A stretch of 64,000 nt of DNA, taken from positions 19,605,584 to 19,669,583 of the forward strand of contig NC_081549.1 in assembly GCF_901000735.1 (NCBI RefSeq), read 5' to 3'. This document shows positions 10,676-21,510 of this stretch, in pieces. Every line of letters begins with the position of its first letter. Positions within the stretch are counted from its first letter, which is position 1. The DNA is from Corylus avellana (lineage: Eukaryota > Streptophyta > Magnoliopsida > Fagales > Betulaceae). A program made the translations under genes and the position numbers. A model generated the notes under the pieces. That model saw only the letters and a program-made list of their open reading frames with translations, made no database searches and was not told the DNA's origin.

Positions 10676-11055
10676 TTGAAATTTCACATTAAAAGATCAA
10701 TTTTATACTGTGTTTTGAGCCAATTTTAATTATTTGATCTCTACCCATTATCTCAAATTTTTCCTGAAATTTATCAAAAAATATTAAATTTTATTTATGA
10801 ATACATAAACTGGGTTATATATCTTTTATTTTTGTCTCAGTATTTATAAAGATCAAATGTTTGCATAAAATAGTATTATATTATTCTTTAATAATATTTA
10901 AAAAAGATAAATATATTTAAGCCCATGAATTAACACATGTTTTGAATTTAGCCCCATAAACTCACAAAGTGTGAAATTTGTATGTACCAAATTACCTTTT
11001 TGTTTTAAAATAAAAAATAAAAAAAAATGCCCCTCTGTCCGCATCAAACATTAGA
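10676..11055. other. AT-rich sequence ending at the first gap
   Basis: AT-rich, no gene seen. It does not resemble any LecRK 3' flank in the window, so the break at 11055 falls in unrelated DNA. Confidence 0.5.
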
Positions 11056-11155
11056 NNNNNNNNNNNNNNNNNNNNNNNNNNNNNNNNNNNNNNNNNNNNN
11101 NNNNNNNNNNNNNNNNNNNNNNNNNNNNNNNNNNNNNNNNNNNNNNNNNNNNNNN
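11056..11155. other. Assembly gap (100 N)
   Basis: Exactly 100 N, the usual placeholder for a join of unknown size. Open reading through it has no meaning. Confidence 0.99.
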
Positions 11156-11310
11156 ATTATTATTATTATAAATAATCAACTACTTGTACAATTTTCAAAG
11201 AACCTTAAAGATATAAGTGACTCATCAGAAAGGACAATTTGTAATTAAGCTTTATGTTAAGATTAGCATGGTATTTGTAACTTGAAATTATTCAATGTAC
11301 ATAAAGCTAC
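11156..11310 (-). repeat. LecRK-C-type 5' flank next to the gap
   Basis: Aligns with 15655-15830, which begins about 85 bp upstream of the LecRK C start codon: ATTTTCAAAGAACCT(C/T)AAAGATA, then CTCATCAGAAAG and ACAATTTGTAA. Orientation is the same. In C the coding sequence would follow to the left; here the left side is the N gap. Confidence 0.7.
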
Positions 11311-11621
11311 TCCTCCTGTTATTGCTTTAAGAGATTAGATGGAAACATTTAAAAAACAGCAATATATATATCACCAAAAAAAAAAAAGAGTAAAAGTGTT
11401 TACTATCTAATCTACATCATTATTACGCTAGAGAGGGAGAGCATTCTCATCGAGCTCTCTATTTTGAGAAAATTCCTACTTTTAAGTGCCAAAATGCACA
11501 AATACTCAATTTTTAGCATCCAACAGGCTCCCTATTTTTTAGGAGCATGATCACTATTCACTCCCAACATAGTAAAAAAAAACAAAAACATATTAATAAA
11601 ACAAAAAAAATTAAAGGGAAA

Positions 11622-12101
11622 AATTATATTTAGTTCTTAGGTTTTTATTCAATTTAAATTTAGTCACTGAGTTTTCAATTTTAAAAATACAGTCTTTAGA
11701 TTTTGCCCAAATATAAAATAAGTCAATTTGTCATTTTATTGTCAAAATTAACGATTTGTCATCTGCTACATGTTTCATTTGACACGTCATGAATGCTCTA
11801 ATACAATATCACATCAACCAGTGTTAAGTCATTCATTAGAAAAAAAAAAAAAAAAAAAATCGATCTATTACATTGCATTCTTGACGGATCCGTTAGTGTG
11901 GCATTACATTGGAGTGTTGAGACTTGAGATGGATATTGACGTGTCAAATGAGACAATGGTAGCCGATGACAAACTGTTAATTTTGACAATAAAGTGATAG
12001 AGAGACATATTCTAAACTTGGGTAAAACTTAGGAATTTTATTCTTGAAATTGAAAACTCAATGACTAAATCAAATTAAAATCTAAGGACTAAATATGATT
12101 T
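11622..12101. mobile_element. Foldback element with about 190-bp terminal inverted repeats
   Basis: The left arm (ATATTTAGTTCTTAGGTTTTT, then GAGTTTTCAATTTT, GTCAAAATTAACGATTTGTC, ATTTGACACGTCA) is mirrored by the right arm (TGACGTGTCAAAT, AACTGTTAATTTTGACAATAA, AATTGAAAACTCA, CTAAGGACTAAATAT). The loop is a poly-A run and about 100 bp of unique sequence. Long TIRs without a gene suggest a Mutator-type MITE. I could not fix the target duplication in the A-rich flanks. Confidence 0.75.
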
Positions 12102-12163
12102 TTTATTTTTTTTTCAAAAATTAAATTCTCTCTCCTTACGATTTTTTAGTTTTCCATTTCTTC

Positions 12164-12164
<1 letters not shown>

Positions 12165-12200
<36 letters not shown>
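12165..12200. repeat. CT microsatellite
   Basis: An uninterrupted (CT)n run in an otherwise AT-rich spacer. Confidence 0.9.
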
Positions 12201-12201
<1 letters not shown>

Positions 12202-12639
12202 ATTCATTCTCACGCATGCATGCTCTCCCAAAACTCACAAAAATACTTCATTCCAGCTCTGGCTCCGTTAGAAAAATATAAATTCTGAAAATATGAGTGC
12301 TAGAAAAAAAAGACAAATTTAAAAAATATGACAATTAGGAAAATATAATTTCTCAAATATATAGATAATATTGGAGACAAAATAAAGAAATATTTAAAAA
12401 ATAATATTTAAATAAAAGAGTAAAAGTAGATCCTTAATTTAGGGAGCAGGAATAATGCAGGATGTAGCATATTATATATGAAGGATACTTTGAAAAAAAT
12501 GAATAATTTAAATAGAAAAAAATATAAATATTTTCTTCAAAAAATAAAAATATTTTTAGAAGAGGCTATATATATATATATATGTTTGCGCACAAAGTTT
12601 GGCTCCCATAAATCCATGAGTCACCCACGAAGTATATAT

Positions 12640-12800
12640 ATATATATATATATAGCAGGCAAACGATTTTCAGCCGCCACAAATACACGATCTGCCACCA
12701 TTCTTGAAGAACAATGGGCAAAAATTAAGTGAATCAACGTTTGCCACTTGTCATTGGTAGAAGCCACATATCCAGTGCTCCTTCTTATGTGCTATAAGCC
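12640..12800 (-). other. Conserved LecRK-upstream segment, diverged copy
   Basis: Minus strand GGAGCACTGGATATGTGGCT, CTACCAATGACAAGTGGCAA and TTCTTCAAGAATGGTGGCAG align with the orphan segments at 20644 and 25824, but the reading frame is not kept. It lies about 3.2 kb upstream of the B start codon. Confidence 0.45.
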
Positions 12801-12809
12801 ACTTACGAT

Positions 12810-13570
12810 CCCACGAGTCTCTTCAATCAGATGTCTATATCTGTTTAAGTTCCTGTCATGTATTAAATTAAAATTTCTTACTAATTAAGAATTTAAGACA
12901 ATAGGCTATTGTATCTAAAACTCTAATCTCCATCCTTTTTGCTTTGGCGAATGTGTTCGTGCCTCCCTCTCCTTTTGTTCCTGTTTCGGATCATGATAGT
13001 GCTTTTTTTACTTTAATTTTTTTTGAGTGGTTGCTGTAATTTTTTAGTAGAGATCCTTTTCTTTTTTTTCTTTTTTTTTTTTTTTGTTTCTTCTCAAACC
13101 GCTTTATTTGGCCTCTTTGAGGACCGAAATACTTATTTATTTGTTTAATTTGTATGAATTTTTGCACTGTATTTTAATTTTTGCATTTCAGGGTTGGTAT
13201 CGGGGATTCTACTCATTTTTCCTGTTTTGCTCCAATATTGTACCCTTTCCTTATTCAATTAGCCAAAAAAAACAAAAAACAAAAAACAAAACCCCTCAAA
13301 TCTCCTTCCTGTTATGATCATATATTTTGCAACTTTGCATGCTCTAGCATCCGTCTACATAGATGCAATGGGAATGGGAGGAAAATAATTCATTAGTGTT
13401 TTGGATTCATGTTGGAAGCCATTATATTGAGGAATGAATTTCACCCATTAGATTAAAAAAAAAAAAAAAAAAGTTTACATATACCGCACAACCTTAAAGA
13501 AATAAATTGTACGTAGTTTGATGATTATGATCACAAACAAACTCACAATGGGTAACAAAAACTATAAGAA
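12810..13570. other. 3' side of LecRK C, nothing recognised
   Basis: At 12909-12935 it shares TCTAAAACTCTAATCTCCAT with the 3' flank of B. From about 12936 to 13400 there is T-rich sequence absent from B. Its boundaries and nature are unclear. Confidence 0.5.
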
Positions 13571-15571
13571 TTAGAGACTCCCCGAGAGAAGCGAATCTGT
13601 GACGGAAGACAAAGGCGTGAACGCATTGTCCATTGGAGCCGGAGAAGACACGGCAAACGTTAAGCCGCTGGCACAAAGACCAACCGACGGTAACTCTGGA
13701 AAATGAACACCCCTCTCTAAGAATTGCACAACTTCGCGCATGCTTGGCCTGGCTGCAGGCTCTGAATTAGAACACAGCAACCCAAGTTTCAATACCAACT
13801 CTACTTCCTCTGCTACATAATCTGTACCCAAATTTGGATCCCTTGCCTCAAGAATTTCGCCTCGGTTCCAGTGATAAAGCAAGCAATCCACCAAAATGAT
13901 ATTTTCTGTTGGCCCCCGTGGCTCTATTGGCCTTCTTCCACAAGCAACCTCAAGCAAAAAGGCCCCGAAGGCAAACACATCGGTGCTTGTTGTGGCCTTG
14001 CCGCTTCGAGCAAACTCCGGCGCAATATACCCAATGGTTCCGGCCACGAGGGTCGTTTGAGGGTCACTTCCATGGTCATAAAATCTTGCAAGACCGAAGT
14101 CTCCTAATCTAGCATTCAGTTCACCATCCAGCATGATGTTACTAGCCTTTACATCTCTGTGAACAACAACTTGCTCCCATTCTTCGTGTAGATATAACAG
14201 CCCCGATGCCACACCTTTTATTACTCGAAATCTTTGGCTCCAGCACAAAGTGACGGTAGGTTGGTGAAAGAGGTACTTGTCTAGGCTTCCATTGGGCATG
14301 TAGTCATACACCAAAAGCAGCTCTCTCTTTCGCCGGCAATACCCCAAGAGTGGTACTAAATTCCTGTGGCGAAGCCGACCCAAACTCGCGATTTCTGCAA
14401 CAAATTCTTTCATTCCCTGCCTTGATTCATGGGAGACCCTCTTCACCGCAATCTCAATTTTGGAGGTAGGTAGTACACCTCTATACACCTTACCAAATCC
14501 ACCTCTACCCAATACCTCGTTCTCCTTAAATCCTTTCGTGGCAACAAAAAGATCTTTGTATTTGAATCTCTGAGGCCCATAATCAAGCTCCCAGTCTTCC
14601 AGCAATTCTTCAAACTTCCTCTTCCTTCTTATGACATAAACTACACCTGAAATTGAAATTGCTACCAAGACTAAACTAACAATTATCACAGGCAACCCAA
14701 TTGTCAAAAATTTAGATCTCTCTATATCTAAACCTCCTAATTTCGGAGGTAGCTTGGGAAGTTGAGAGAGGAGAAGTTCTGGAGCCTGGCCATTCATCTT
14801 AAAGCTCCAACCCGGAGCATAATGGTTTGCTAGGAACATGCCCGTTGAGGACGAGAAGCCAACATACATGTTGTCTTTAATGATCGGTGAAAGATCGCAG
14901 GACAAAGACAATAGCGGAATTTTGGGCTTACCGACATCAAGTGGAGCTAAAGTAACATTGATTTGCTTCTCGACACCATCGTATTCCACCCAAACTTGCA
15001 TTTGCTCGCCACTTATAAGGCTCAGGTTCCTAAACCCACCATTGTTATCATCAGCATAATATCCTGCGGAAGCAGATTTCTCGGACTTCAACCCATTTAT
15101 ATCAATCCCAACATGGTTATCATTGATGTCATTATATTCGACACTCCTGAATGTATCGAGCTCTATGGCGACGACTTGATTTTTGGGATTACCATTGTTT
15201 GTCGTATTGAAAATGCCAAGGAACTGGGCTGGAATACCTCCAGGGAGACCTCTTGTTGGAGCAATCACGAAAGCAAGCCCATGACCGCTCCTATGGACAT
15301 CTCCAGAAAGGATAGCGAAGACGAAAGTCGTAGAGAAGGAGAAAACGGCACCATTGGACGAGTTCTTGAAGGTTATTGGATTGGGGTAGAAAGCATGACC
15401 CATTTGCTGTTTGGTGTCATTAGTGAGCTTCAAAAGGCCAGTTGAAGTGATATCGGCTATGCCGTCAAGACTTAGATTTGCCGATTGAAATCCGAGGTAG
15501 GTGAAGCTGGTATCTTCGGAAGATACGAAGCTGAAGAGGAGAGGCAGAAGGAATACTAGGTTGGACAACAT
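13571..15571 (-). CDS. L-type lectin receptor kinase (copy C, diverged)
   Basis: Single exon of 666 codons. Met1 is fixed because TAG lies in frame 12 nt upstream, which also supports MLSNLVF as the family start. Signal peptide 1-18. Lectin 20-257 with Glu137, Asp139, Asp148 and His153, but Ser143 replaces the Asn that binds calcium and sugar in ConA-type lectins. A four-residue LDIE segment precedes the membrane anchor (about 287-314). The kinase has GRGGFGKV, Lys377, HRD Asp473, DFG Asp491 and APE, so all catalytic residues are present. It differs from the rest at many sites (for example APEFARSGK, SSVTDSLLSGSL). Probably a membrane receptor kinase of the same type with its own specificity. 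Confidence 0.95.
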   Translation of the reverse strand: MLSNLVFLLPLLFSFVSSEDTSFTYLGFQSANLSLDGIADITSTGLLKLTNDTKQQMGHAFYPNPITFKNSSNGAVFSFSTTFVFAILSGDVHRSGHGLAFVIAPTRGLPGGIPAQFLGIFNTTNNGNPKNQVVAIELDTFRSVEYNDINDNHVGIDINGLKSEKSASAGYYADDNNGGFRNLSLISGEQMQVWVEYDGVEKQINVTLAPLDVGKPKIPLLSLSCDLSPIIKDNMYVGFSSSTGMFLANHYAPGWSFKMNGQAPELLLSQLPKLPPKLGGLDIERSKFLTIGLPVIIVSLVLVAISISGVVYVIRRKRKFEELLEDWELDYGPQRFKYKDLFVATKGFKENEVLGRGGFGKVYRGVLPTSKIEIAVKRVSHESRQGMKEFVAEIASLGRLRHRNLVPLLGYCRRKRELLLVYDYMPNGSLDKYLFHQPTVTLCWSQRFRVIKGVASGLLYLHEEWEQVVVHRDVKASNIMLDGELNARLGDFGLARFYDHGSDPQTTLVAGTIGYIAPEFARSGKATTSTDVFAFGAFLLEVACGRRPIEPRGPTENIILVDCLLYHWNRGEILEARDPNLGTDYVAEEVELVLKLGLLCSNSEPAARPSMREVVQFLERGVHFPELPSVGLCASGLTFAVSSPAPMDNAFTPLSSVTDSLLSGSL

Positions 15572-15580
15572 GTCTATATC

Positions 15581-15586
15581 CTACAT
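15581..15586 (-). promoter_or_regulatory. Start-stop element (ATGTAG) before LecRK C
   Basis: The codon pair matching Met-Gln at the first ATG of copies B, A' and B' is ATG-TAG here, nine nucleotides before the real ATG and in the same frame. A start codon directly followed by a stop is a minimal uORF. A second mini-ORF (MKQ-stop) is at 15600-15611. Confidence 0.5.
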
Positions 15587-15654
15587 CCGCTCCCTCTTTT
15601 CACTGTTTCATACTTCCACTTTCAAGTTTAAGACATGTAGCGTTGGTTTACATG

Positions 15655-15830
15655 TTATTATAAATAAAGAATCAACGATTTCTATAATTTTCAAAGAACC
15701 TCAAAGATAGAAGTGGCTCATCAGAAAGTACAATTTGTAAACTTTATTTTAAGAGCAACTTGGTAGTAGTTGTTACAAAAAAACAACTTGGTGGTTGTTA
15801 CTAGAAATTATTCCATGTACTTGAAATATA
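15655..15830 (-). repeat. LecRK C 5' flank, repeated at 11156-11310
   Basis: Partner of the block at the first gap; see that entry for the shared motifs. It shows that the C-type gene and its promoter region were copied at least once. Confidence 0.7.
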
Positions 15831-16091
15831 ATATGGAATAACTTGGTAATGGTAGTTGCAACTTATGACCATATGGCACCAAGGTCTTGGTCTTCTTTGT
15901 TCATCATATTTTAATTTTTAGGAAAAATTATCATACTTCTCTCACACTCTCATTTCGATCTAATTTATTATGATGTTTGGGTCCTCCTTTTGTTTCTATT
16001 GATGGTTAGCCTTACTGCATGTATTTGTCTTGCAAACGCTTTTAGCAAATTTACATTGTTATTTCCTCTTGCTTGAAAATCTAGTGTACAA

Positions 16092-16127
<36 letters not shown>

Positions 16128-16181
16128 ATCTTCGAAATTCAGTTCAAATTGCAATATTCTTTTAAACTTTCAATTGAATTA

Positions 16182-16477
16182 GGGGGTGTTTGTTAAACAC
16201 CCCAGCACTATTCATTTTACAGGATACTGTTCATGGATAAAAAAAAAAAGAAAAAAATAATAATAATAATTGGTATGGAAAAATGAAAAAGTGGTATTGG
16301 GAAGTAAAAAATTTTGTTTTGTGGTGATTTTTTTATTTGAATAGTAATAAAAAGTAAATGATTAGATATAAAAAGTGAGTGATTTAATATAAAAGTAATA
16401 ATATTTTTTTGGGAAAAAAATGAAGTAAATAGTGTGGTGGATGTAGGTGAATGTGAGGGGGTTTAACAAACACCCCC
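16182..16477. mobile_element. Tourist/PIF-Harbinger-like MITE, 296 bp
   Basis: Ends GGGGGTGTTTGTTAAACACC and, on the other strand, GGGGGTGTTTGTTAAACCCC. TTA lies on both sides (16179-16181 and 16478-16480). No coding capacity. It lies between C and A'. Confidence 0.85.
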
Positions 16478-16724
16478 TTAATGTCCTTTCACTCCACCCA
16501 CAAAATGCAAATAAATTGTAATATACTCTTTTGTCCTTAAAAAAAATGCCCTTAAAAAGTTTTCAAAAGACATTTTTTAAAAAAATTTTGAGGGGGTTTA
16601 ACAAACACCCCCTTAATGTCCTTTCACTCCACCCACAAAATGCAAATAAATTGTAATATACTCTTTTGTCCTTAAAAAAAATGCCCTTAAAAAGTTTTCA
16701 AAAGACATTTTTAAAAAAATTTTG
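16455..16724. repeat. 135-bp tandem duplication, two units
   Basis: The unit starting GAGGGGGTTTAACAAACACC at 16455 starts again at 16590. The two copies differ mainly by one A/T in a homopolymer. The unit begins inside the right end of the MITE and runs into the flank, so it arose after the MITE inserted. Confidence 0.9.
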
Positions 16725-18193
16725 AAGGAAAAAATAAAAAGAGTGACCCACCACAAAAATTGTAAAATCTCACGGCTTCTATTGTAGGTCAAGTGACTCA
16801 CGTTGATTGTGGGTCTTGCGAAGACCCACAGTGGCCTTGGGTCTATTGAAAACCCATGGCTGCTATTATGGGTCTAATGACCCACAACCATCGTGACTTA
16901 CCTCTTTATTTTTTTTTTTCAGTTTTTTTTTTTTAAAAAAAAAAAAAAATCGAATATTTTTTTAATTTTCTATTAACAATTTTTTTTTGTCATTAGGGGT
17001 ACATAAATATTTTTTAAAATTAAAATTACTCATGGGTTGATTTGTCAACACACTAATGATAAACATGGCTTTGCCAAAAGAAAACATCACCACATTATAG
17101 AGTCTAAGCTTTCTCTCATGGCCTAATTCTTTGTTCCTAAAAGAAAAAAACAAAAAACAAAAAACAAAAACAAAAACAAAAAAAGAAGAGTGATGTTATA
17201 CATGATCCTATTTCTTTGGTGTCCACACCGATTTTCACTCCCTTAGATAGCTTTTAAAACCGCCATTAGATTTGATGTCAATCCTTATTGTAGTTTTAAA
17301 AGCTACCTAAAAGAATGTGAAAATAGATATGAGAAAGTAAAAGTGTTTTTAGCATTATTAAAAAAAAATAGCCTAATGCTTTTTGAACGGTTATAAATTA
17401 GATACAAATTGGTTTATAGTTAATTTCTACAAAACAGTCTAATAAATTATCAACTGTCATTTAGCATTTCAGAAACACGTATTTTTTTTAATAGTATGTG
17501 CTTCTCACATGCTTTAGAAATATATGTCATTGTAGAAATTAACAAAAAACTAGCCCTTTTCAGACCACTTGTTATTTTATTAAGGGGTTTTATCTCCGGT
17601 GATCCAAATTAAATCTCATTTTGAGCTTTTGTTTCGAGTCAACCTGACTATAATTTCCTTAAAAATTTTAGTCGGCCTTGTTTAAGGCCCTATAATTCTC
17701 ACAAAATAGAATATGAATATGTCATGTGTGTCTTTTTGGGCTACAAAAGTGTTGCACATTCCTTTGGGCCGTACCTTTATTTCAATTTTCAACACATGTA
17801 TATTTTTTATGAACCTCCCTTCCCTTATAAAAAGCCCACTTCTTCTTACAAATTTTCATCTTGCTTGAAAATTTGGCTGAGAAGGAATGCCGTGGTAGCT
17901 CGTGGGGAAAGTTTCTTTCACCCAAACAATTCGAGGGGCAATAGACTGGATGAATATAAGAGAGTTAATATAAATCTCTCATAATATAAATCTAATCTCT
18001 ATTAACTGTGGCATCCAACATAAATCCAAAACACTGACGAATTATTTTGGAGCAAGCAAAGTTGCAAAACATATGATTGCAAATGGCCCTATCAACCCAA
18101 ATATACTGCACTGCCTTAAAACAAACTATCTGCTACTTCACTACATTCATTTCAAGATCATTACTAACAAACTTAAAACAAAAGCTTTTAGAA
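16725..18193. other. Spacer between C and A', nothing coding
   Basis: AT-rich. Near 16810-16895 there are short repeats of a GGGTCT / GACCCAC pattern. A small imperfect inverted repeat (CTTTTAAAAC / GTTTTAAAAGCTACCT) lies near 17215-17345. The last 190 bases are the 3' flank of A', shared with B, B', D and D'. Confidence 0.5.
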
Positions 18194-20221
18194 TCAGCGA
18201 CCGCCTGAGAGAAGTGACTCTGCAGCAAAAGAGGACTGAGTGAACCTGTCCCCTGAAGACGGATAGGACATGGCAACATCATTGAAACCACCTTCCTTAT
18301 TATGCGCAAATGTTAAGCCGCCGCCACAAAGGCCAAGCGATGATAGCTCAGGAAGAGGAAAATCACCCACCAAGAACTGCACTACTTGGCGCATGCTAGG
18401 CCTAGCCGCAGGCTCTGAATGAGAGCAGAGCAACCCAAGTTTCAAAACCAGCTCTACTTCCTCTGCTACATAATCTGCACCCAAACTCACATCCCTTGCC
18501 TCAAGAATTTCGCCTCGGTTCCAATGAGAAAACACCCAATCAAGGAGAAGGACATCATTTGCTGCCCCCCGTGGCTCTATTGGTCTCCTGCCACAAGCAA
18601 CTTCAAGCAAAAATGCCCCGAAAGCATACACGTCGGTGCCTGGCGTGGCCTTGCCGCTTCGACTATGCTCTGGGGCAAGATACCCAAGAGTTCCAACCAC
18701 ATGAGTTGTTGGAGGATTAGCTCCATGGTCATATAATCTTGCAAGACCGAAGTCTCCTAATCTGGCATTCAATTCACCATCAAGCAAGACATTACTAGCC
18801 TTGACATCTCTATGAATAACAACTTGCTCCCATTCTTCGTGTAGATAAAACAGCCCCGAAGCCACACCTTTGATTACTCGAAATCTTTGGCTCCAGCTCA
18901 GGGTAACCTTTGGTTGGTCGAAGAGGTACTTGTCTAGGCTGCGGTTAGGCATGTAATCATACACCAAAAACAGCTCTCCTTTGCGCCGGCAATACCCCAA
19001 GAGTGGTACTAAATTCCTGTGACGAAGCCGACCAATGCTTACAATTTCTGCAACAAATTGTTTCATTCCCTGCCTTGATTCATGGGAGACCTTCTTCACT
19101 GCAATCTCAATTTTTGAGGTTGGTAGTATACCTCTATACACCCTACCAAATCCGCCAGTGCCCAACAGGTATTTGTCCCTAAATCCTTTTGTGGCAACGT
19201 AAAGATCTTTGTATTTGAATCGGTGAGGTCCATATTGACGCTCCCAGTCTTCTAGCAATTCTGCAAACTTCCTCTTCCTTCTTATGACATAAACTACAGC
19301 TGAAATTGCTACTGAGACTAAACTAACAATAATCACAGGCAACCCAATTGTCAAAAATTTAGATCTAGGTTTACCTCCAATCCGAGGCAGCTTGGGAAGT
19401 TGAGAGACATCAAGTTCTGGAGCCTGGCCGTTCACCTTAAAGCTCCAACCCAAAACATAATGGGTTGTTAGAATTGAGCCAGTTGAGGACGACAAACCAA
19501 CATACATGTTGTCTTCAATGATGGGTGAAAGATCATAGGACAAAGACAAGAGCGGAGTTTTGGGTTTTCCGACATTAATTGGAGCCATAGTGACCTCGAT
19601 TTTCTTCTCGACACCGTCATATTCCACCCAAACTCGCATTTGGTGGGCACTGATAAGAGTCAAATTCCTAAACGCACCATTCTTATCAACATAATATCCT
19701 GCGGGAGCAGATTTGATGGACGTCAACCCATTTATATCAATCCCAACATGGTTATCATTGATGTCACCAAACTCGCTGTTCCGAAGGGTATCGAGCTCTA
19801 TGGCGACAACATGATTGGTTGCATTACCATCGTTGCTAGTATTGAAAAGGCCAAGCCACTGGCTTGGCAGAGCTCCTGGGAGCCCTCTTGTGGGGGCAAT
19901 CACGAAAGCAATTCCATGACCACTCAAAGTGGGATATTCAGGAAAGATAGCAAATACAAAGGTGGTAGAGAAGGAGGAAACAGAGCCATTGGATGAGTTC
20001 TTGAAGGTTATTGGATTAGGATAGAAAGCATGACCCATTTGCTGTTTGGTGTCATTAGTGAGCTTCAAAAGGCCAGTTGAAGTGACACCGGCTATGCCGT
20101 CAAGGCTTAGATTTGCCGATTGAAACCCGAGGTAGGTGAAGCTGGTATCTTCTGAGGCTACTAAGCCAATTAGCAGAAGCAGAAGGAATACTAGGTTGGA
20201 CAACATGTCTGTATTTTGCAT
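18194..20221 (-). CDS. L-type lectin receptor kinase (copy A')
   Basis: 675 codons plus stop from the ATG at 20221 (MQNTDMLSN; alternative start at 20206, the family Met). Signal peptide, lectin domain with Glu142, Asp144, Asn148, Asp153 and His158, His102 at the usual sugar-Asp position, TM about 291-312. Kinase: GTGGFGRV, Lys376 (AVKKV), HRD Asp472, DFG Asp490, APEH. All are intact. Compared with the others it has NRSLDKYLF instead of NGSLDKYLF in the kinase N-lobe/hinge region. The lectin half is closest to partial copy A, and its 5' and 3' flanks also match A. A three-codon uORF lies at 20236-20247. Confidence 0.95.
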   Translation of the reverse strand: MQNTDMLSNLVFLLLLLIGLVASEDTSFTYLGFQSANLSLDGIAGVTSTGLLKLTNDTKQQMGHAFYPNPITFKNSSNGSVSSFSTTFVFAIFPEYPTLSGHGIAFVIAPTRGLPGALPSQWLGLFNTSNDGNATNHVVAIELDTLRNSEFGDINDNHVGIDINGLTSIKSAPAGYYVDKNGAFRNLTLISAHQMRVWVEYDGVEKKIEVTMAPINVGKPKTPLLSLSYDLSPIIEDNMYVGLSSSTGSILTTHYVLGWSFKVNGQAPELDVSQLPKLPRIGGKPRSKFLTIGLPVIIVSLVSVAISAVVYVIRRKRKFAELLEDWERQYGPHRFKYKDLYVATKGFRDKYLLGTGGFGRVYRGILPTSKIEIAVKKVSHESRQGMKQFVAEIVSIGRLRHRNLVPLLGYCRRKGELFLVYDYMPNRSLDKYLFDQPKVTLSWSQRFRVIKGVASGLFYLHEEWEQVVIHRDVKASNVLLDGELNARLGDFGLARLYDHGANPPTTHVVGTLGYLAPEHSRSGKATPGTDVYAFGAFLLEVACGRRPIEPRGAANDVLLLDWVFSHWNRGEILEARDVSLGADYVAEEVELVLKLGLLCSHSEPAARPSMRQVVQFLVGDFPLPELSSLGLCGGGLTFAHNKEGGFNDVAMSYPSSGDRFTQSSFAAESLLSGGR

Positions 20222-20643
20222 CTGCTCCCCTGTTTTCACCGTTTCATAGTTCCACTTCCAAGCTTAAGACATGTAGTGTTGGGTTTTTTTTTTTTTTTTT
20301 TGTCAGATTAAGACAGGGACAAGGAGGGGGGAAAAGCTACAAACAAGACTTTTAACAAATAGTACAAAAACAAAGAAAAAGGGGGATAACCATACGTACA
20401 ATGTGATGCAAGGTGAGCCCTTCAATTGGTTTTTCGGCTGAGTGCTGAGTCTAGATGCTTTTCAAACTAGGAAGATAGTTTAAGAGGACTAATAGCGTCT
20501 TTGGTGAGACATTCTATCCTCCATTCTTTCATAAGATGTGGACAGTTTTGAAGCTTTCTCCATAGTAAGAGAATCACCTAAGAGAAGAGTAGGCTTAGAG
20601 CCAAGAGAAGATGCCAATTAATCTAGAAGCTAAAAAAGCAATT

Positions 20644-20886
20644 TTATTGATATGCTCCATAGTCGTCGTCGAGTGATGCAAGCTGATTTGAAGTAGCAGC
20701 CACACAATCAGCCGCCATTCTAGAACAAAAATGACAAAAATTAGTCTTGGTTTGCTTGCGAGTTGTCATGGTAAAAGCAACAGATCCAGTGCCCCTTTTT
20801 CTATGCAGGTCCCTGCAGCAACTGGATTTGTCAAATGGGGCATGACCAATGTGTAATTTGCAAAGAGCACCTGGCCCCATTGCCAT
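20644..20886 (-). other. Conserved LecRK-upstream orphan reading frame, longest copy
   Basis: 80 codons open from ATG at 20886, about 420 bp upstream of the A' start on the same strand. It reads MAMGPGALCKLHIGHAPF, then RKRGTGSVAFTMTTRKQTK, then FCHFCSRMAADCVAATSN. The copy at 25824 keeps GTGSVAS, TTRNQTKTNLCHCCSR and AADRVAAT. The frame survives in three places despite substitutions, which hints at coding, but copies at 12.6, 34.9 and 58.0 kb have lost it. I recognise no family. Alternatives: a 5' exon, a small peptide gene, or noncoding promoter DNA. Confidence 0.4.
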
Positions 20887-21302
20887 GACATTCTTTCAAT
20901 CTTATGTTGAATATAAAATGAAAAAGTTTCAAATTTTGAGACCCTTGGTGCTAAAATAGCACAACAAATTTCAAAGTTTCCTTAAAACATTGCAATTGAA
21001 TTTCTCCATCATACCTATTTAACACGGCATTGTAAAGCCAGATGGAGACTTGGTTGCACATGTCATGACAATCTTGTCAAAGTAAACATTGCATTTGAAT
21101 TTCATTTGTTATTTTATTAGAAGATTTTTATTGAGAGTAAACTCTTAAGAGTATGTATGGCACCCTACCTTTAAAAAAAAAAAAAAAAACTTACAAAGCA
21201 TACAAAATTATTTTTATATTTATATTACATCATAACAATTTTTCAAATAAAAATAAAATGCATATTAATCCAAAACACATTATCAAACTATCCATTCCTT
21301 AC

Positions 21303-21510
21303 GCCTTTGTGAGGGATATAGAGGGCGACCCATCTTTGACGAAAGGTTGGTCGACAAAGGGGTGGCAGCCTCCACCCTTAAGGGGTGATGGTTGTCACGA
21401 GCAAAGGAAATTAAGATTTAAGGGGATCGAGAGGGGTCAAATCCCCTCTCCCCCAAATTTCTTTTTTTCCCCTCTCCCCCGTAGAACTCCTAATCGTTGT
21501 AACCTTAAGG
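21303..21510. repeat. Spacer block shared with 2716-2935
   Basis: Second copy of the block described at 2716, here between A' and B'. Confidence 0.65.

Noticed and set aside
11027..11248. Open frame across the first gap
   Set aside because: It is made of N bases and has no meaning.
12936..13400. TTTGCATTTCAG|GG stretch that looks like a splice acceptor in T-rich DNA
   Set aside because: No open frame with family similarity follows, so an exon call is not supported.
18419..18736. Plus-strand frames of about 105 codons opposite the LecRK kinase end (also at 23309, 30243 and 54484), and other long antisense frames such as 31330-31839 and 55571-56080
   Set aside because: They recur because the sense strand is conserved. 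They lie wholly inside LecRK coding sequence and show no independent domain.
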